Shown: positions 10,771-25,849, numbered from the stretch's first letter. The stretch is 64,000 nucleotides of DNA from Eleginops maclovinus (GCF_036324505.1 NC_086352.1:8944501-9008500), one strand, 5' to 3'. Made by a program: numbers and translations. Notes: generated by a model not told the origin, from the sequence alone.

Positions 10771-13700
10771 GGAAGTAGGCCAGCAGATGGTGCTAGCAGT
10801 TATTACATTAACTTTCACAACTTAACCCCCAAAGTACTGGATTTCACACTCACAACAGATTGTCCATATCCTAAGCTCCCCCCCCCCCCTCCTTGTAGGT
10901 CACTGTCAATGACATGTGTGGAACAGAAAGCACCCAAAAACAGAAACAAATTCCCAAAGACTAAACAATGCATCCCTGATAAAGATCACCAAGTTGCAAC
11001 CATTCAGAAACGAACACAGAATACAGCAGACTTCCTCCCTGACTGTCCCACATGCAGCCTCCTCTGCACTGAGTCTCCAGGGCAGAGGTCAAGGCCTGGT
11101 CACCCCTCAATGACTCTCGTACAAAAAAAAATTCCAAGAGAGGAAACTGGGATGTGTCCAAGCTCTTCCTGTGCGCCAGAGCAGATCCAGCAGGAGCGAG
11201 TCAGCAATTGGAGGGGGGACTCCTGACCTCCTGATGCAGAGGCCATGTGCACCGGCTGGCACATGCCACTGGAAGTGATGCAGGGACACAAAGCTGGTCT
11301 GAAGCCAGGGGCTGTGCACATGGCACCAGAGAGTCAGGCCAGAGTAACTGACAGTAACGACCTTTACATCTTTATTTAATGTGCAAAATCATCTGAACAC
11401 TCTCATACAGCTGCACACCTTAGACTGTGAGCGCCCCAGTGTTACCACGACTACTGTCCAGACTGCATTTAGGGCTAGTCTCTGGCAGCGCATCTTTGAA
11501 GCACCATATGTCAAAACATCCTGCACTAAAGGGTAGTGGCATTAGGATCTTAAACGTATATATTTGGTTAAACGTTTAGTTCTGCTTAAGAGCCTAGTGT
11601 CCAGGTTAAAGGGAAATAGTGTCTTACGTAATGTTTTTCATAATTCATTTTGTATGACTTATCTTTTCCATTCTCAGCTCAAAGCAAGCTACACACTTTC
11701 ACGGTGTGAAATATGTGGGTGGGCTTGTGTTGCTACAATATGGCTTTGCATTGCATGTTGAACTGACTAAATAAAGTTGTGTGATACTGGGACGGTGTAG
11801 ACAGTCTTATTCAGTATATGTGAGCGAATGTGTGGCAGTGGATTTATCTCACTATGTCCATGGTTTGTGTTTTACATTTTACAGCCGTACTGTATATCTC
11901 CTCCATAGACAAACGACTGGTGTGTGTGTGTGTGTGTGAACAACAATGGCCATCCTCACATGGGATCCGCCCACCAGACCTTGGATATTGAACTTTCAAA
12001 CAGACTACACGTTCACAGAGAGCTGGGCAACAGAATGTTCTAAACAGATCAACTGTCAGATAATGTTTGCAACGACACGCAGAACCTGGGCTTGAAATAT
12101 CTCATAGAAGCACAGATGGACAGGATACTCTCCTCCAAAGTGTCCGTACTGTGTGCTTATGTGTGACCGATACAACTTGTTGCACTTGCAGCGGTTCATA
12201 TGGGCCTCTCTGCTGTAAAGATGGGATATATTAGCCACTTAGCATCAAACTAAACCACTCTGCCATTCAAATAAATCATCATCTAAATAAATCTACGCCA
12301 CAGCTAACAGATTGGGCCAAATCTGCAAGTCTGAATGTGATCTTCTGTAAAAATCACACAAACACATTCATCATCACACACATTTGACTGTGTATAAAAC
12401 AATATAGTTTCTTCTTCTGTGTGTGTAAAATCAAAAGCAAAGGAAGAATGACAACTGAGAGAGTAGCAGTCATCACACACACACACGCTTCAACAGTCAC
12501 ATGAATGCATGAAGCCACTGCGGCCCGGCCACCAAACAGTTAATATGCAAACAAGCCTGGCAGCTCTGTACAAGGGGGAGTGGCCTTCATTGGGGACGGA
12601 TGAGGGAGGGGAGAGGAAGAGGAGGAGAGTAGAGGAAGGGGAGGGGAGTAGTGGTGAAAGGAAGCAAGTGGGGGAAAGAAATGTGTGTGTGAGTAGAGAG
12701 CGAGGTATGGTGGCTGCAGAGGCACAGGTGTCCGTGTCTGAACACTCCATTACTTCCTCCTCATCAGAGGGCCAGCATTAGAGTGCCTTAGCTGTCATTT
12801 CTTGCCCGTCCCACCGCGAGAGTCTCCACTAACTCACCATTAGGGAAATAAGAGCTGAGAGCCAGCACTGCTCTGAAGTAAAAGGACAAGATGGCTACAG
12901 CTGCCTGCTCCTCTCCAACACAGGGAGGACATCCATAGGCTTTATAAAGAAAGGCCTTTGATCTACAGAAGACAATGCACATGTTCTGACTCATTCAGGT
13001 AAATGTTTGCAAATAGGGGGTAAAACCTAGCCTGGTGCATGAATTACTGTTTGCACTGGCAGTGTTGAATAAGCCTGCTGTGGTTTGGAGACATCAGATC
13101 CACACAAAAACATGGATACTGTTCTGTAGCTCGCCCTTTCACACATCACATATTTGTCTTCAGAAAAGATCAAATCCTGTAGACAACAGCACCCATTTAT
13201 CTGGAATGGTCTGCAACATCTCAAAAACACACAATAAAAGGCAGGCAGCAGTTTAGCCAGTGACCTCAATGTACTTGATTCTTCGATCAGTAGCTAAAAG
13301 AAGATATAAAAAAGGGAAGCGTGAAGATCCAAAATGTACCATCAACTGCCTGAGAATTGGTGTTGGGCGTTATGGTGCCACATTAAATAAGTGGGGTCTT
13401 GCGGACAGGGCCTTCTGCAAACGGGGGGGGGGGGGGGAATCAATCACAGTAGAGGACATAATCACCAGCTGGCCTTGCATTTAAGTCCTAACCAACACAA
13501 TCATTAAGCACTTTTATGGTCTGTCGTTTAAAAAAGGTCACCAGGCCCCGACCCAACCTTTTATTCCCCTCAGTTTCAGAACTTATCTGTGGTGGCTTGA
13601 TGTCACACTTGACACAATTACTACTACTAACACTAGTACATTTCTGTATCTAAGATGTTGGGAGCCTATAAAAAAAATAAAGATCCTGCATGCATGATAC

Positions 13701-16316
13701 ATTCTGGGAGACAACTATACTATAAAATGTATAAGTAGTGAGTATTTTCAGCTCCCAGAATGTATCAAGCGATAAATAACAAACTTCTACCATGAATATA
13801 AATGACACAGAAGCATGAGTGCAGGATAAACAAAGTCTCTTCACCTTAAACCCTGGTTGAACTCCCTCAATCTTCACACCTGACTGAAAGTGTTTCTCAG
13901 TGTTGTTAACGGCTTCTCACAGAAATAAAAACATCACAGATGCCTCGCCTTCACCGATCCCAGACCTCATATCTATTGCTTTGTTAACATTCAGTTATCT
14001 GGGTGTGAAAACATTAGGCCTCGCTAATTAGGCCCGCGGCTAGAGGTCAGTTTGCAGCCACACCGAAGTGTGAGGCAGCGGCAGAGTTGATAAATTAAAG
14101 GAGACATGATGCCCAGCAATGCTTCCTCAACCAATTAAATACAGCAACATGCATTAATGATCCTTTCAGAGCCAAGAAACAGTGGCCAGGCAGAGTGTTA
14201 TCTGGAGAAGCTGCTGAAAGACTAACGGCGCATTGTTACTACAGCCTGACTAACTCCACTCTGACCAGAAACACTTCCCAAGCCAGGGAGAAGAAGTACT
14301 GAGCAGGGAGAGACAGGATGGGAAAAGCTCAGAGTGCAAAAACCGTCACTTATGTTGCAATATAACTTTTTACTTTCTTTAGCTGTACCTCAGGATTTGT
14401 GTTTTTAAAGCATTTCTTTATTCATACAGCAACAAACGTTTGCACCAGGCTGCTGCCCTTCATTCTTTATAATTGGTCATCAACAGGGGGCAAGGGGTCA
14501 ACAGCCCTGACACCCTGCTAATCGGCCCCGGGTCAGCGATGATTCTGTTGAGAGGCCTAACTACAGATCGAGCAATTGTGTAGTTTATTTGCTACAATAC
14601 CCAATTTAAATGATCAATATCAAACTAGAAATACAAATTAAACTTCAAAATGTCGGTTATTAGGGAAAAACTCAAGAAATCTTAAATACTTTTTAATGTA
14701 ACAGAGACATTCACTAAAAATCACTTTAATGTAATTTCTAAAATGATTTTGACACCGAGTACTGAGAGTATCAGTTATATATTATCCACCTCAATCTTCA
14801 AAACACAGAGTAGATAGTGTTGTTGCTCTACCTCAGGGATAACCATGCATTAGGCCATACATGTAAAAAGAAGAAGTAAGCATTGACCCCAGAAGGTACA
14901 GCTGCAGACAGTGAAAAATAAAAGCTTTAGGAACCATGATTACAATGACAGACACACAGAACACATGTATTCCTTTCACCAAACACACTCTGACACACAA
15001 TAGTCTTTGGGGAAAGTTAATGATGATCAAATGCAGCAATTAGTGCACAGACTGATCCAGCAACAGCAGGCAGGGATGAAACTCTGATCCAAAAGGCTTC
15101 CACAAAGACAGCCTTTTAGCTCGCTATTATGCAGTCAGCTAAATGATGCCCTTATTCAAATTAAGGTCATCACCGACAGCCGTTCCTTTAGCTAATAAAA
15201 AAGGTTTACGAGTGCAAACAGATCCACGTCAAGTGTGCAGCTTGTTGCCTTGCTAGGACAGAAGTAACCACTAGGCGGCGACTGTGAGGAGAAAGGGCAG
15301 AGGATGCATTGTTGAAAAGAAAACACATCATGTTTATGTGGTTATATCCAAAAGAGTCCAGTTAAAACGTTTTTATTTATATTATTCTTATGTTAACGGC
15401 AGCTAAAGAGACATGTGATATCACTTGTATTGCCGTCTAACCACTGTTTTGGGTGTTGGTTTATTTTGGCTTCCTCATTATGCTTATTCTGACTGCTGTA
15501 GAATAACAGCTGTGCAATGGGTGTGTGGGTTTTGCAGAATAAAGTATGCGTGTCAATCAGACCGAATGAAAAGGCAGTGATTCTAACTAAGGCATCTGAC
15601 CTTCTTGTATCTTTAAGAGCCAGCCTGAGAGGGCATTCACTCAGCAAGATTTAACATGATATTTCAGGGGCTAACACTGTGTGGATGCACTGGTGAGCAT
15701 GAGCCAAAGTGAAAGCAAGAGGCCATCCACTGAGGGACAGCCATCACAATTATTAGAAGCTGACTCCTGAATTGTTACATGCCTGCAGCGCCTTTGTTGT
15801 TCCTCTCCTGTGCAAACATAACGCACAACTCTAGTGATAAATAAAATCTGTCACAGTCGGGTTATAGTATCCCCTGTAACTGTCACAGTTTCATTATGTC
15901 ATTTCAAATAAACATTTATTGACAAAACATATGTCATTTTCTCACAGAAAGGGGTGCCTCACTGGGATTTCTGCTCAGGCCTTTAGTAAAAGGTTTGCAA
16001 ACATTAAGTAAGGGGTAATGTGCAGCGAGGCAGTCATTATGGGGAAAAGAACACCCGGAAAAGAACACAGCGGAGGGATCTTGATCAGCTTGAACGGCCA
16101 GAAACTAAACAAACTAACGACTCGACTCGAAGATTATCGTATTTCCTCCGCTAAGAAAAACAAAGCTCTGTTCCACGGCGCACCAACGGATGGAACTGCG
16201 ACAACAACAACTTTACGGCAGCACTGATCGAGGTTTTTCTGTAACTGTTCAAGCCTGTATACAGTTTCTGATCCACTAACAAGTCCTTAAACACTGCAGA
16301 GCCCAGACCGTGTTTC

Positions 16317-16367
16317 TGTTAGTGTTCACTTCCTGTTAGTGTTCACTTCTTGTTAGTGTTTACTTCC
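16317..16367. repeat. three tandem copies of a 17-bp unit
   Basis: TGTTAGTGTTCACTTCC occurs at 16317-16333, with near copies at 16334-16350 (last base T) and 16351-16367 (one C-to-T). Confidence 0.95.
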
Positions 16368-17421
16368 CGTCTGTCTTCTTCTGGGGATTTATCGGACGTC
16401 CAGTGCTTCGTATTTTAACATCTTTTCCTTTCTCTTTCTTGATCCTCCCTAGCAAAGGTCAATAAATCATTGACAGCGGTCTGTACCACCGGATTAACAA
16501 CGTGTCACATGTTCTGAATTGACCAACCAGAAACGAGTATTCAACTAATCCATGTCATAAAGGATACTATTACAACTTGGACTTTATTTTGTACACAACA
16601 AAGTCAGAGTGGGATATTTTGAGGTAAAATAAAAGTGACTACATCAGCAATGGTCCCTAGTTGTACAGGAACACCTTATGTACAGAACCAAACTAAGGAG
16701 CATAGGAGAGGTCAAAGTTATAAACCGGGAAATCCGGCCTCAGCTATTTATTTACAGTGTAATCATAGCTAATGGAAACAGTGCCTGAACCTAATGAGAA
16801 ATAAATAAGACTCATGTTCTATTAAACCAGAATAACACTTTGAAATACATTTGGGGTCTCTTCATTTAATAAACTGATGAAATGATAACTGACTCAGCCT
16901 TTGATCACTCCTTTGAAACAAAGACTCTTCTCCCAAGAACCAAAGACGTGGACTTGAAAGCATCACAGGTGGCCTTCAAAAGAAGTGACAATTTGTGCAG
17001 ATGCTGCATGATTCACCCACCCCAGAGTTAAATGTGTTTTGCATATTAAACAGTTTAAGGTTCTTGTGTGCTCTTCACGATGCGTCACCCAAAAAAAATA
17101 TGAACCTTGTTCTTTAAGGCTGGTTTTGAACCGCGGTTGCTCCGAGTAACGACGTGTTGCTCGGCACAGCAGGTCAAACAGCAGGCGGTGAAGTGAAGCT
17201 GAACCGAGCAAAACAAGCAAGCCGGATGATGCCATTCATTAATGGGAACATCGGTGCAAACTGAAGAGCGGAGCCGAGAGGAGGTCCCTTAGGATGCGAG
17301 AGGGAGAGGGAGTCAGACCGAGAGCGAGGGGAGGAAAGAGGGAGGGATGAGGAGGAGCGAGGGGCTTACTGCCAGACCTTTACAACTCCTTCATTATTGA
17401 AGCAGTGCAAAGGGAGAGCAA

Positions 17422-17649
<228 letters not shown>

Positions 17650-19727
17650 TCTGCAGCCTTCAGGATATGATGAAGTAAGGATTTTTTTTTTCCCTCCCCC
17701 AGCTCTGATTTGCACCTGCAGGTGTCGGTGGAGTGAGTCTTCACTGGAAGGGACGAGCTCCCACGTTTTTCCCACAGAAACGGGAACATACCTAACAGGA
17801 TCACCTCTACCTGTTCACATGAGCAGAATTGTGAAATGGAAAACCATGCAACAACTACAAACACACACACACACACACACAATTTACATCATACAAATAT
17901 TTTTGAAGTGTATCTGAACACCGAGCATGAGCCGAGATGTGCAGTGCTGCACATATGTATACAAAATAATTGCAGGGAAATCACAAAGGTGAATTTGTTT
18001 GCAGGTCGGAAGCAAAAATATGACCTGGTATTTCAGTGATGATTATGAATTATGAGTCAGATGATTTGGTATTTGGTGATTAACTACAGACACTGTAGTC
18101 TATGGAAGTTGCTGTCAAATGGACAGTAAGCTTCAGGCGATGCATTTCATCCACTCATTTTAATATTCATAAAAACAACTTCCCAAATCACAGGGAAAGA
18201 GCAGCAGGTGATGAAGAAATGTGTGGATCTGTTGTCTTTTTTGTATAGCTTTGCCAGAAGGCTGTTGACATGAATGTGTTAAATGGATGAAAAACATTAC
18301 AATTGTGTAGGCTTTTAATTTAGAAACATACCGTGAGTAATGTATCACTATCTTAAACTGAAAAAACTGCATGCCCTTTGAGCTGCAGATGTGTGTGCAT
18401 GAAGGTAGCAGAGATAACACCAGTTTTGGTAAGTGGTGGTGTGTGGCACCACTAATGATAGGTGAAGCTGTCTCGCCACATTCTGTCCACTAAGCCGAGG
18501 AAACCTGCAAATTAACAGAAGGGCTCAACACACCTAAATGACTGCTGTATGATATATGTATGGTAAAAAGCCAACTAGAAGAAATGAAGCAATCACTTTT
18601 GATGAAATGTGTAAATTAAAACACAATATTAAGGGCTTTTTAAAAGAGATGCAGTCTATAAATGCCATTTCTGGCCCAGTGTCTCACCAGAAAGTGAACC
18701 TTTGTTTATCAGGCATTGGAGTCTGCCATGCATCAGTCAACAAAAACTGAGTTATGTAAAATACAAGCATGACACTCACAAAGACTTGACTTGCAACATA
18801 GGAACTAGCAAATTACTTTCTACTGAAACAAACCTATTCGCTCACAAATCAGTAACTACTGTAGTAAGCAGACTGCCGTATCTGTGGGCAATGTGACCGA
18901 CAAATTTGTCAAAGTCAAACCACACGTCGAGTGGAACAGTAGGACAAGCTCGTTGCACACCTTTACTAGCTTTACTTTAGCTAGCTTTGTTTAAACTTTG
19001 ACCTACTTATTAAGGTTTCTACTCAAATATTCCCTCAGACAATCCCTCCTTTCTACCACACAACCTCTGTGTCAGTTGTAAACACAAGGGCAAAGTGGCC
19101 ATTCCCCCTTGCACGCCTTTTCTAATTTCCTCTCCTCCACACAACGCTGGGGCTAATTTAAAAGTGATTTTCATGCTCTCTTCCTCAAGAGAGTGTGTCC
19201 ATACCCAGAGACACTGTGGTACTCTAACCACCCAGCTTTTCCTTCTCCGCTAGTCAAAGGTTAACGCGAGTTCAAGGAAGTCGCCTCACGTCACAAGCAA
19301 TAAGCCTTGCATTCCAGTCACACACACACACACACACACCGAGAGAAAACACTCACTTGAGCACTGAGCAAACACTCACCACAGAAATATATTCAAAGAC
19401 ATTTAATCCCATGAGACAGAGGCAAGAGAGAGGAGGAAGTAGAGGAAAGCAGAATAAAGAGCATAGTTTAAATTCAGACCTACTGACAGTTTGAGCTGGC
19501 AGCGTTCCCACATGCTACTGACACACTCATTTCAAGTACAATTCCCTCCTCCCTCTCCCAGCTCCTCCCCCCTTCCTCCTCTTCCCCCGAGCCCTCCTCT
19601 TCCGACTACAGACAAGCCCGCCTCACTTCCTGTTTACCTCTGAACCCTAGTTATCCCCCGCCCTTGTCTGGCAGGCTTCCACAGACGGGCCTGAGGCCGG
19701 ACGCACACAGTCACAGCACTTGACACG

Positions 19728-19892
19728 GAGAGGGGGGGGGTGTGAGAGAGAGAGAGAGACACACAGAGAGGGGGGGGGGGTGAGAGAGAGACACACACAC
19801 AGAGAGGGGGGGTGAGAGTGAGAGAGAGACACAGAGAGAGAGAGACACAGAGAGTGGGTGTGAGAGAGAGAGAGACACACAGAGAGGGGGGG

Positions 19893-19928
<36 letters not shown>
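19728..19928. repeat. compound GA/CA/poly-G purine-rich satellite
   Basis: About 200 bp is made of repeated modules of the form (GA)n-CACACAGAGA-G(7-10)-TGAGA, ending in a (GA) run. The plus strand is almost free of T. Such mirror-symmetric purine tracts can form triplex (H-DNA) structures. Confidence 0.9.
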
Positions 19929-22226
19929 ATGGACGCTGGGGGAGGTGATCAGGGAAAGTGTGTGAATGACACAGCCTATCACCATGTGGCCACAGTGCCA
20001 GCAGGTTTCCCAGGGGTGTGTGAGTGTGCAAACTGTGAGTGTGTGTGGCGCATGTGGGTGGTGGGGTGAGGCGTGGTGTCAAGTTTCAGGACTGATTACG
20101 GCACTGCCGGCCCGGTCTGGTTAGCCAGGAGTTATATAAACCCGAGAGAGGTCAGGAGGCGACAGAGCTAGCATATCACACACATAAGTGCGCCACCAAC
20201 AGCGGTTGTGAAACCACACAGATATCCTAAATTGCTCACTCGCGCTGCAGCAGGGAGGCCAAGGCAGGGGAGAGAGGGTCAGATAATAGATCTAAAGCAG
20301 CACAGCAGGCGGGCAGGGGGAGGCACCTGCTCAGTGTCACTGCCGGGGGCCTGTGGTGGCTACAGAAGACAGGCCATCAGTATCCATCAGCCTCCACTTC
20401 CATCTCTGTTTATTTTACATTTCAGCAAAAGGAGCCACTTCTAGGTTTTTAAAATGTGATATATTGGGGCAAAACAATCAGCAATCATTAAAAATATATA
20501 CTGGAATGTACCAGTCAAATGCTGTAAGGCAGATATGCAATGACATAGGAAACATCTGGCTCTACAAGAGAAAACACGGCTCAACAACAACAAAAACACA
20601 CGTAAAACTAGAGACGCAAAAATAGGAGTTTATATTTATTTACCTGCAGCATCGAATCATCACAATCGATTAAAATAGAGCAATCTAATTTCTGAGATTT
20701 CACACAGATTTGTTTTTATTGCAGTCGTCTCTCTAACCTTGTTTCTGTTGTGGGAATGAACGGCAGTGGCCCATGTGAGCGAGATGTTTTAATGAGGGCT
20801 ATTTGGTTGCAAAAAGGTGGGGCTGATACTGGGGCGTCTAACATCCTCTCTGCTACTGTTGCCCCACAAATCTCCCAAACCAGTTTCCTCTTTTGCCTTT
20901 GGGGGCAAGTTTAATTTGTACCCATATTTAGCTCCATCCAATCCAAATGAAGACACTTTAAGATTGTGATCAAGAATACAAAACGAGTCAGGAATTTAAG
21001 AAGGACACAAATCTCCAATTGGAAATAAACCACAACTGAACCAAACAACGAATTAAGACAGTAATCAAACTCTACAACAACATTCCCTTAGGAAATTTAA
21101 CTATTTGACATATTACAACGAGACATTTCGACAGAGCTTAACAAAAGGAGTTCTGAGTACCCCTGCATGCTCGCTCTAAATGTACTACTCAACTCTCCGT
21201 TTGAGTGTGCTGTGAGTTTAGCTAGCTGTGTTTGCCCAACCTTGTTGAACTGCTGCGTTAATGTTTGGTTATCCTGTCAGAAAGATGCTTCAGATCCTGA
21301 AAGTCTTCCCCCACACACAGGGAAGCAAACATGAGAAGCTTTGGACCAAATTTGAGAGAATTCATTTCTAGAAGTGCTACGGTTCACATCAACAACCTGC
21401 GGCTGGTAAACACCGGGTTGTTACAACGTTTTTCTTGGAAGATAATTGACATCATTTGCGGTGACAACAGTTGCTATCTTCCACATAATGATTAATACCG
21501 TCTGTGCACAACGAGAAAATGACGAGTAACAGTAACAAGTCAAATAGCAGTGGGGCAAAAGGCAATCGGCCCCACTTGGCATCGAAGCCGTGCCACCTGC
21601 TTTATTGGGCACTGAGCATGTTTTCCCCCACTGTCACTTTGCGAGGGGCTACCTTCACAGTAGCCACCATCTTAAAACTATATGACCCAGCTCCTGACTC
21701 TAGATTGTATAATAATGATCAACAGAGCAGCATGTTGGGCATTATCCAGACTCTAAATCCCCACTTTTTTCTATCTCCAGCAGGTGGATCTTTTCCAAAT
21801 ACACCCCAGATGACCTTTCACTCTGGAAAAGCCGAGACAAAAAAATAATAATTGTTTGACTTATCCATACTGAATTAACTATTTAAAACCATACAGCGAC
21901 CAGGCAGAGAAACATGACACCTTCGACCCTTTCAATCCAATACTGCCACTACAGTCCCAGTGACTGGTTTGCCCACACTGGTATATTTCACCACTCTTCA
22001 CATGCACAGAGATCAAAGAGGCGTCAGTTTTGAGGTCCTGACTCCACCCAGCGTTATGACTGTCTGCTGAGTCACATAGAAAGTAAGCAAGTAAGTAATT
22101 ACAATCAGGAAGTCAGCTCAGAGGCGTCTCACTGGAGCACTTGCTGCCCTTAAGTTTAAATTGCTTCCACGGAGAAAGCCCCCCCTCAAATGATGCTACA
22201 ATGATCCATGGGACAAGCTTGATATT

Positions 22227-22386
<160 letters not shown>

Positions 22387-23569
22387 CTGTTCATTTGAAT
22401 TTAGATTCTTCGCCACAAAACATTCTCTTAACTCTATTTAACTTTTGAATGTTGAGCCACATGGGACGACTATTCCATCTTGAAACCTGGGAGCCCATCA
22501 CAGCTGCGGCTGACCATTACAACCAGTGGAAATCCTAATTAGCCGCATTCTCTGCGGGGGAGTGAAGAGCGGGCAGCTAGCCCCTGATGCCTTGCCTGTT
22601 CAGCAAACACACTATCAGCAGGCTCTTCACACATCGGTGCACATGAATAGCACAGTCAGCCTGTAAGCATCAACACGGGGCTGGATGTTGACACAGACAG
22701 GGAGAGGCTCATTCGCATGGCTCTGGTTCATGGCCCCATTTGAATTGAGGGCCTTTGCTGATGGACAAATGGTCTGACTAACTGGAGCTCATACTCACAA
22801 GCCACAAGTTTCGTTGTCACCTGCCGCCTGTGGGGGAAGAGCAGCAGGACTCATTGGTCGTGTTTTGGCTCATGGGCATAGGTTTCGTTTCAGAAGGAGG
22901 CCACTGTTTGGAGAGCTTTAAATGAGTCACTGAATCTGTCACTGCAAAATGGTAATCATTCATGTGTTCACTACGCAAGGGAACATTCAGTGAGGCTACA
23001 GAAAAGGTCGGGTTGGGAAAAAAAAAATAGCAACAACACGTCTGTGATGGCATTGGAAATTAGAAAGACTGAACCCTGTCAGTAGTGTGTCATGGAAAAC
23101 CAAAGTGCTTCTGAATTTCCCCATTACATGATTCTAGATGATCTGTTTCTGCTCACTCAACTAAATGTGCTTGATTGTTGGTATAACATCTTGACATACA
23201 TGGACGTTGAAATGCATGTCCTTTTCATGTGAAGTATGCAAACAATGATGAAATGTCTTGCTTATGCTACTGGTCATGTGTCACCCGGAGGCCAGGAGAC
23301 CGTGTGGATGCTGCTACGTTACCAGCCGACTGAGGGCCAGGAACCGCCTGCAGCCTGTTACAGCCAGCTAATGCTTTCTCCCAACCTCCCCCTCTGCTTG
23401 TCTTTCCCCTCTCAGGCTCTTCCTCGCTGTCTCTGTCCCTTTCTTTCTTTCATAACCTCTCCTTTTTCCATGAACTAGTGCTCTCTCCATCTCTGAAACC
23501 CCCTCCCCCTCCCTCAAGTGCTAACCACTCTCCTCCACCACACTCTTTCTGCACACTCTCTTACATGTT

Positions 23570-23571
<2 letters not shown>

Positions 23572-23623
<52 letters not shown>
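23572..23623. repeat. (CA)26 microsatellite
   Basis: 52 bp of perfect CA repeat about 0.6 kb downstream, in gene orientation, of the large chd9 coding exon. Confidence 0.97.
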
Positions 23624-23627
<4 letters not shown>

Positions 23628-24239
23628 GTGGCTGCTACCACAACAGTGTGCAGCTTCCCCCACACTCCAGCAAGGCAGTATGCAAGTGCCTCTGGCCTGC
23701 CCTGACCCACATCTTGATATAGCCCTAAGTATGCTTACAGCTAAGTCCTGAAGACACTCCTGCCACTCTTAGCCTAATCAGGCCTGACCTGCTGTCGCCG
23801 CACTGGGCAGACAGACAGGCCGCGCTGGACGGAACATTATCATTTTGAGAGAAGGCTTTCAGATGGCCTGAGGTACCGCCTCTTCACCTTCCCCCTCTGC
23901 ACCACTGATTGCAGGTCTCCAACCAAACGTGCACATGTTGTTTCTGGGACAGTTAGTTAAACATTACACACAAGCGACTAGATTCAACGCCACGCTACAC
24001 CGGGAAGACAACATACATTCTCTTAATATAAGTAAAGCAGATATCAGATGCTATTCATTTTAACTTTACTCTCATCAATCTACACTGAGAAGAAATCAGG
24101 GTAAAGGACAGCCTGCAGCAGACTCAGGCACAAACAGAATTACACCAAGAGGGATCCTCTTTTAATGTCTGGCTGAATTATACGTGCTTAAAAACCAAGC
24201 AATATGCTTAAAAAGAACCATACAACAACGAGGGATTAC

Positions 24240-25254
24240 CTTTTCTTCCTTGTACTCAACAAGTGGTTTCTTGTGCTCCCGGCCCGTCTCATGACTGGAA
24301 TCGACCCAGGAATGGTTGGATTCATGCTGTTGGCTGAGAGCTGCCTCCAGCTGGGGCAGTAGGTCAGGCAGCAGGTCAGGAGGCTCAAGGCCCTCCAAGT
24401 CTCCATCCTGAGCCTGTGGTGGGAGGAGGTTGTCACCCAAGGCTTGATATCCATTAGTGTTGATGGCCCCGCAGCTCTGGGGCTGCTCAGAGGGCAGTTG
24501 GCTGGCCAGGCTAGGGTAGCAGATCATAGACTCGCCAAACATCTCAGATGACTTGCAGTTTCCTTGGGTTTCTCCAGAGCAACGTAAGGCCCGGAAAGGA
24601 CATTCTTCTGCCAGGCTAACTGGGGTCCTCATCACTGCAGTTGATGGAAATGGACATAATGTCCCTGAGAGCTCAGGCACTGTAGTAGAGAGGGAGGCAG
24701 TGGGGGTGGAGGGCATAGACACTGAGTCTGTGGTCAAAGACTGCTGACTGAGACTGGGTATTTCTGGCTCTCCAGGGTATGCAGGGTACTGAGCAGCCTG
24801 GTAAGCCGCGGTCAGGGAGTGAACCCTGGATGATGAATGCATAGGGAATGGCAGGTTAGGGTCTTCCGGTCCTCCGCCTCCCCTTGTAAATTGATAGCTT
24901 CCCTGCTGCTGCTGAGGTTGCAAACAAGTCCCACTCAGAGAAGCTGTTTGACCATCCATATAAGACTTACTTGGCATAGCCGTTGAATGAAACCTTGGTC
25001 CTCCGACAGCGAGTTGGTGCTGAGCCTGCTGCTGAGAATGGTGACCTTGCTGTTGACTTTGAGATTGACCTCCTTGGTGAAAAGAAAAGTGTTGCTGCTG
25101 TAGGGACATTGCATGGGTGCTAATTTGTCGGTGCTGGTTCAACAGCTGTTGCTGATGGCTTTGCTGCATTCTGTGCTGCTGTTGCTCCTGTTGTTGATGA
25201 CACGGGTGGTGTTGCTGCTGTGTTTGTTGTCGTCTGACATGGAGTTGCTGGTTG

Positions 25255-25286
<32 letters not shown>

Positions 25287-25849
25287 ACGACAAAGCTGTT
25301 GTTGCTCATGAGATAACGGGTGGTAAATGTTTCCATTCTGGTCCTGGTTGCCCCACATGGGACTACTGCTGCTACAGAACAGCCCATTAGACTGAGGTAC
25401 TTGGCTTCTGGCAGCATTATGGTACTGGACATGTTGGTCTGTAATCATGCCACCTCCTCCGCTACCTGTGGCCCCAGAACCAGAAAATGCTTGACTCATA
25501 GGATTCTGTGCCTTAATGCCAATGTAATGACCCATCTGCTGACTGTACGCGGGCATGGCTTGTTGGGTAGTTACTGGTGGCATCATGTCCTGGTGCTTCC
25601 CTGGGTCTAGAGGCTCCACTTGGAGGGGCTCAAAGTCAGCAGTGAGATTTAGCTCATCCACAAGTGAGGGTGCTGAAGGGAAGCCATCCTCTTCCAGCCC
25701 TTCCAAACCTCCAACAAAGAGGCTTGGGTCATTAAAGAAGTCCATGGCAAAGCCCGGAGGATAACGGGAACCTTTGGAAACTCCACTGGATCCAAGCTGG
25801 TTCCAATGAGCCTCACTGTGAGCTACAGCATGTCCGTTAAATAGTGTAC
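24240..25849 (-). CDS. chd9: chd9 first coding exon (Gln-rich N-terminus of chromodomain helicase DNA-binding protein 9)
   Basis: The exon begins after a pyrimidine-rich AG acceptor (AG at 25851-25850) and ends at an AAG|GTAATC donor (24239-24238). Coding starts at ATG 25745 in the context GCCATGG, so 25746-25849 is 5' UTR. It encodes 502 codons ending in phase 0. The start MDFFNDPSLF, the block SLVDELNL (residues 27-34) and FEPL (38-41) match my recollection of the vertebrate CHD9 N-terminus. Blocks NGLF...SPMWG (about 120-131) and TNGYQALGDNLL near the end also match. Residues about 147-275 are Gln/His-rich and contain a pure-CAG run of ten Gln (154-163). CHD9 is a nuclear SNF2-type remodeller of the CHD6-9 subfamily. 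This N-terminal part is low-complexity and comes before the chromodomains, which are outside the window. A long antisense Leu-rich frame here is the CTG shadow of the CAG repeats. Confidence 0.95.

Noticed and set aside
20120..20170. TATA-like GTTATATAAACC on the plus strand
   Set aside because: An isolated motif with no downstream exon or initiator context.
25113..25316. Plus-strand Leu-rich frame over the chd9 coding exon
   Set aside because: It is the antisense (CTG) shadow of the CAG/Gln-rich coding sequence.
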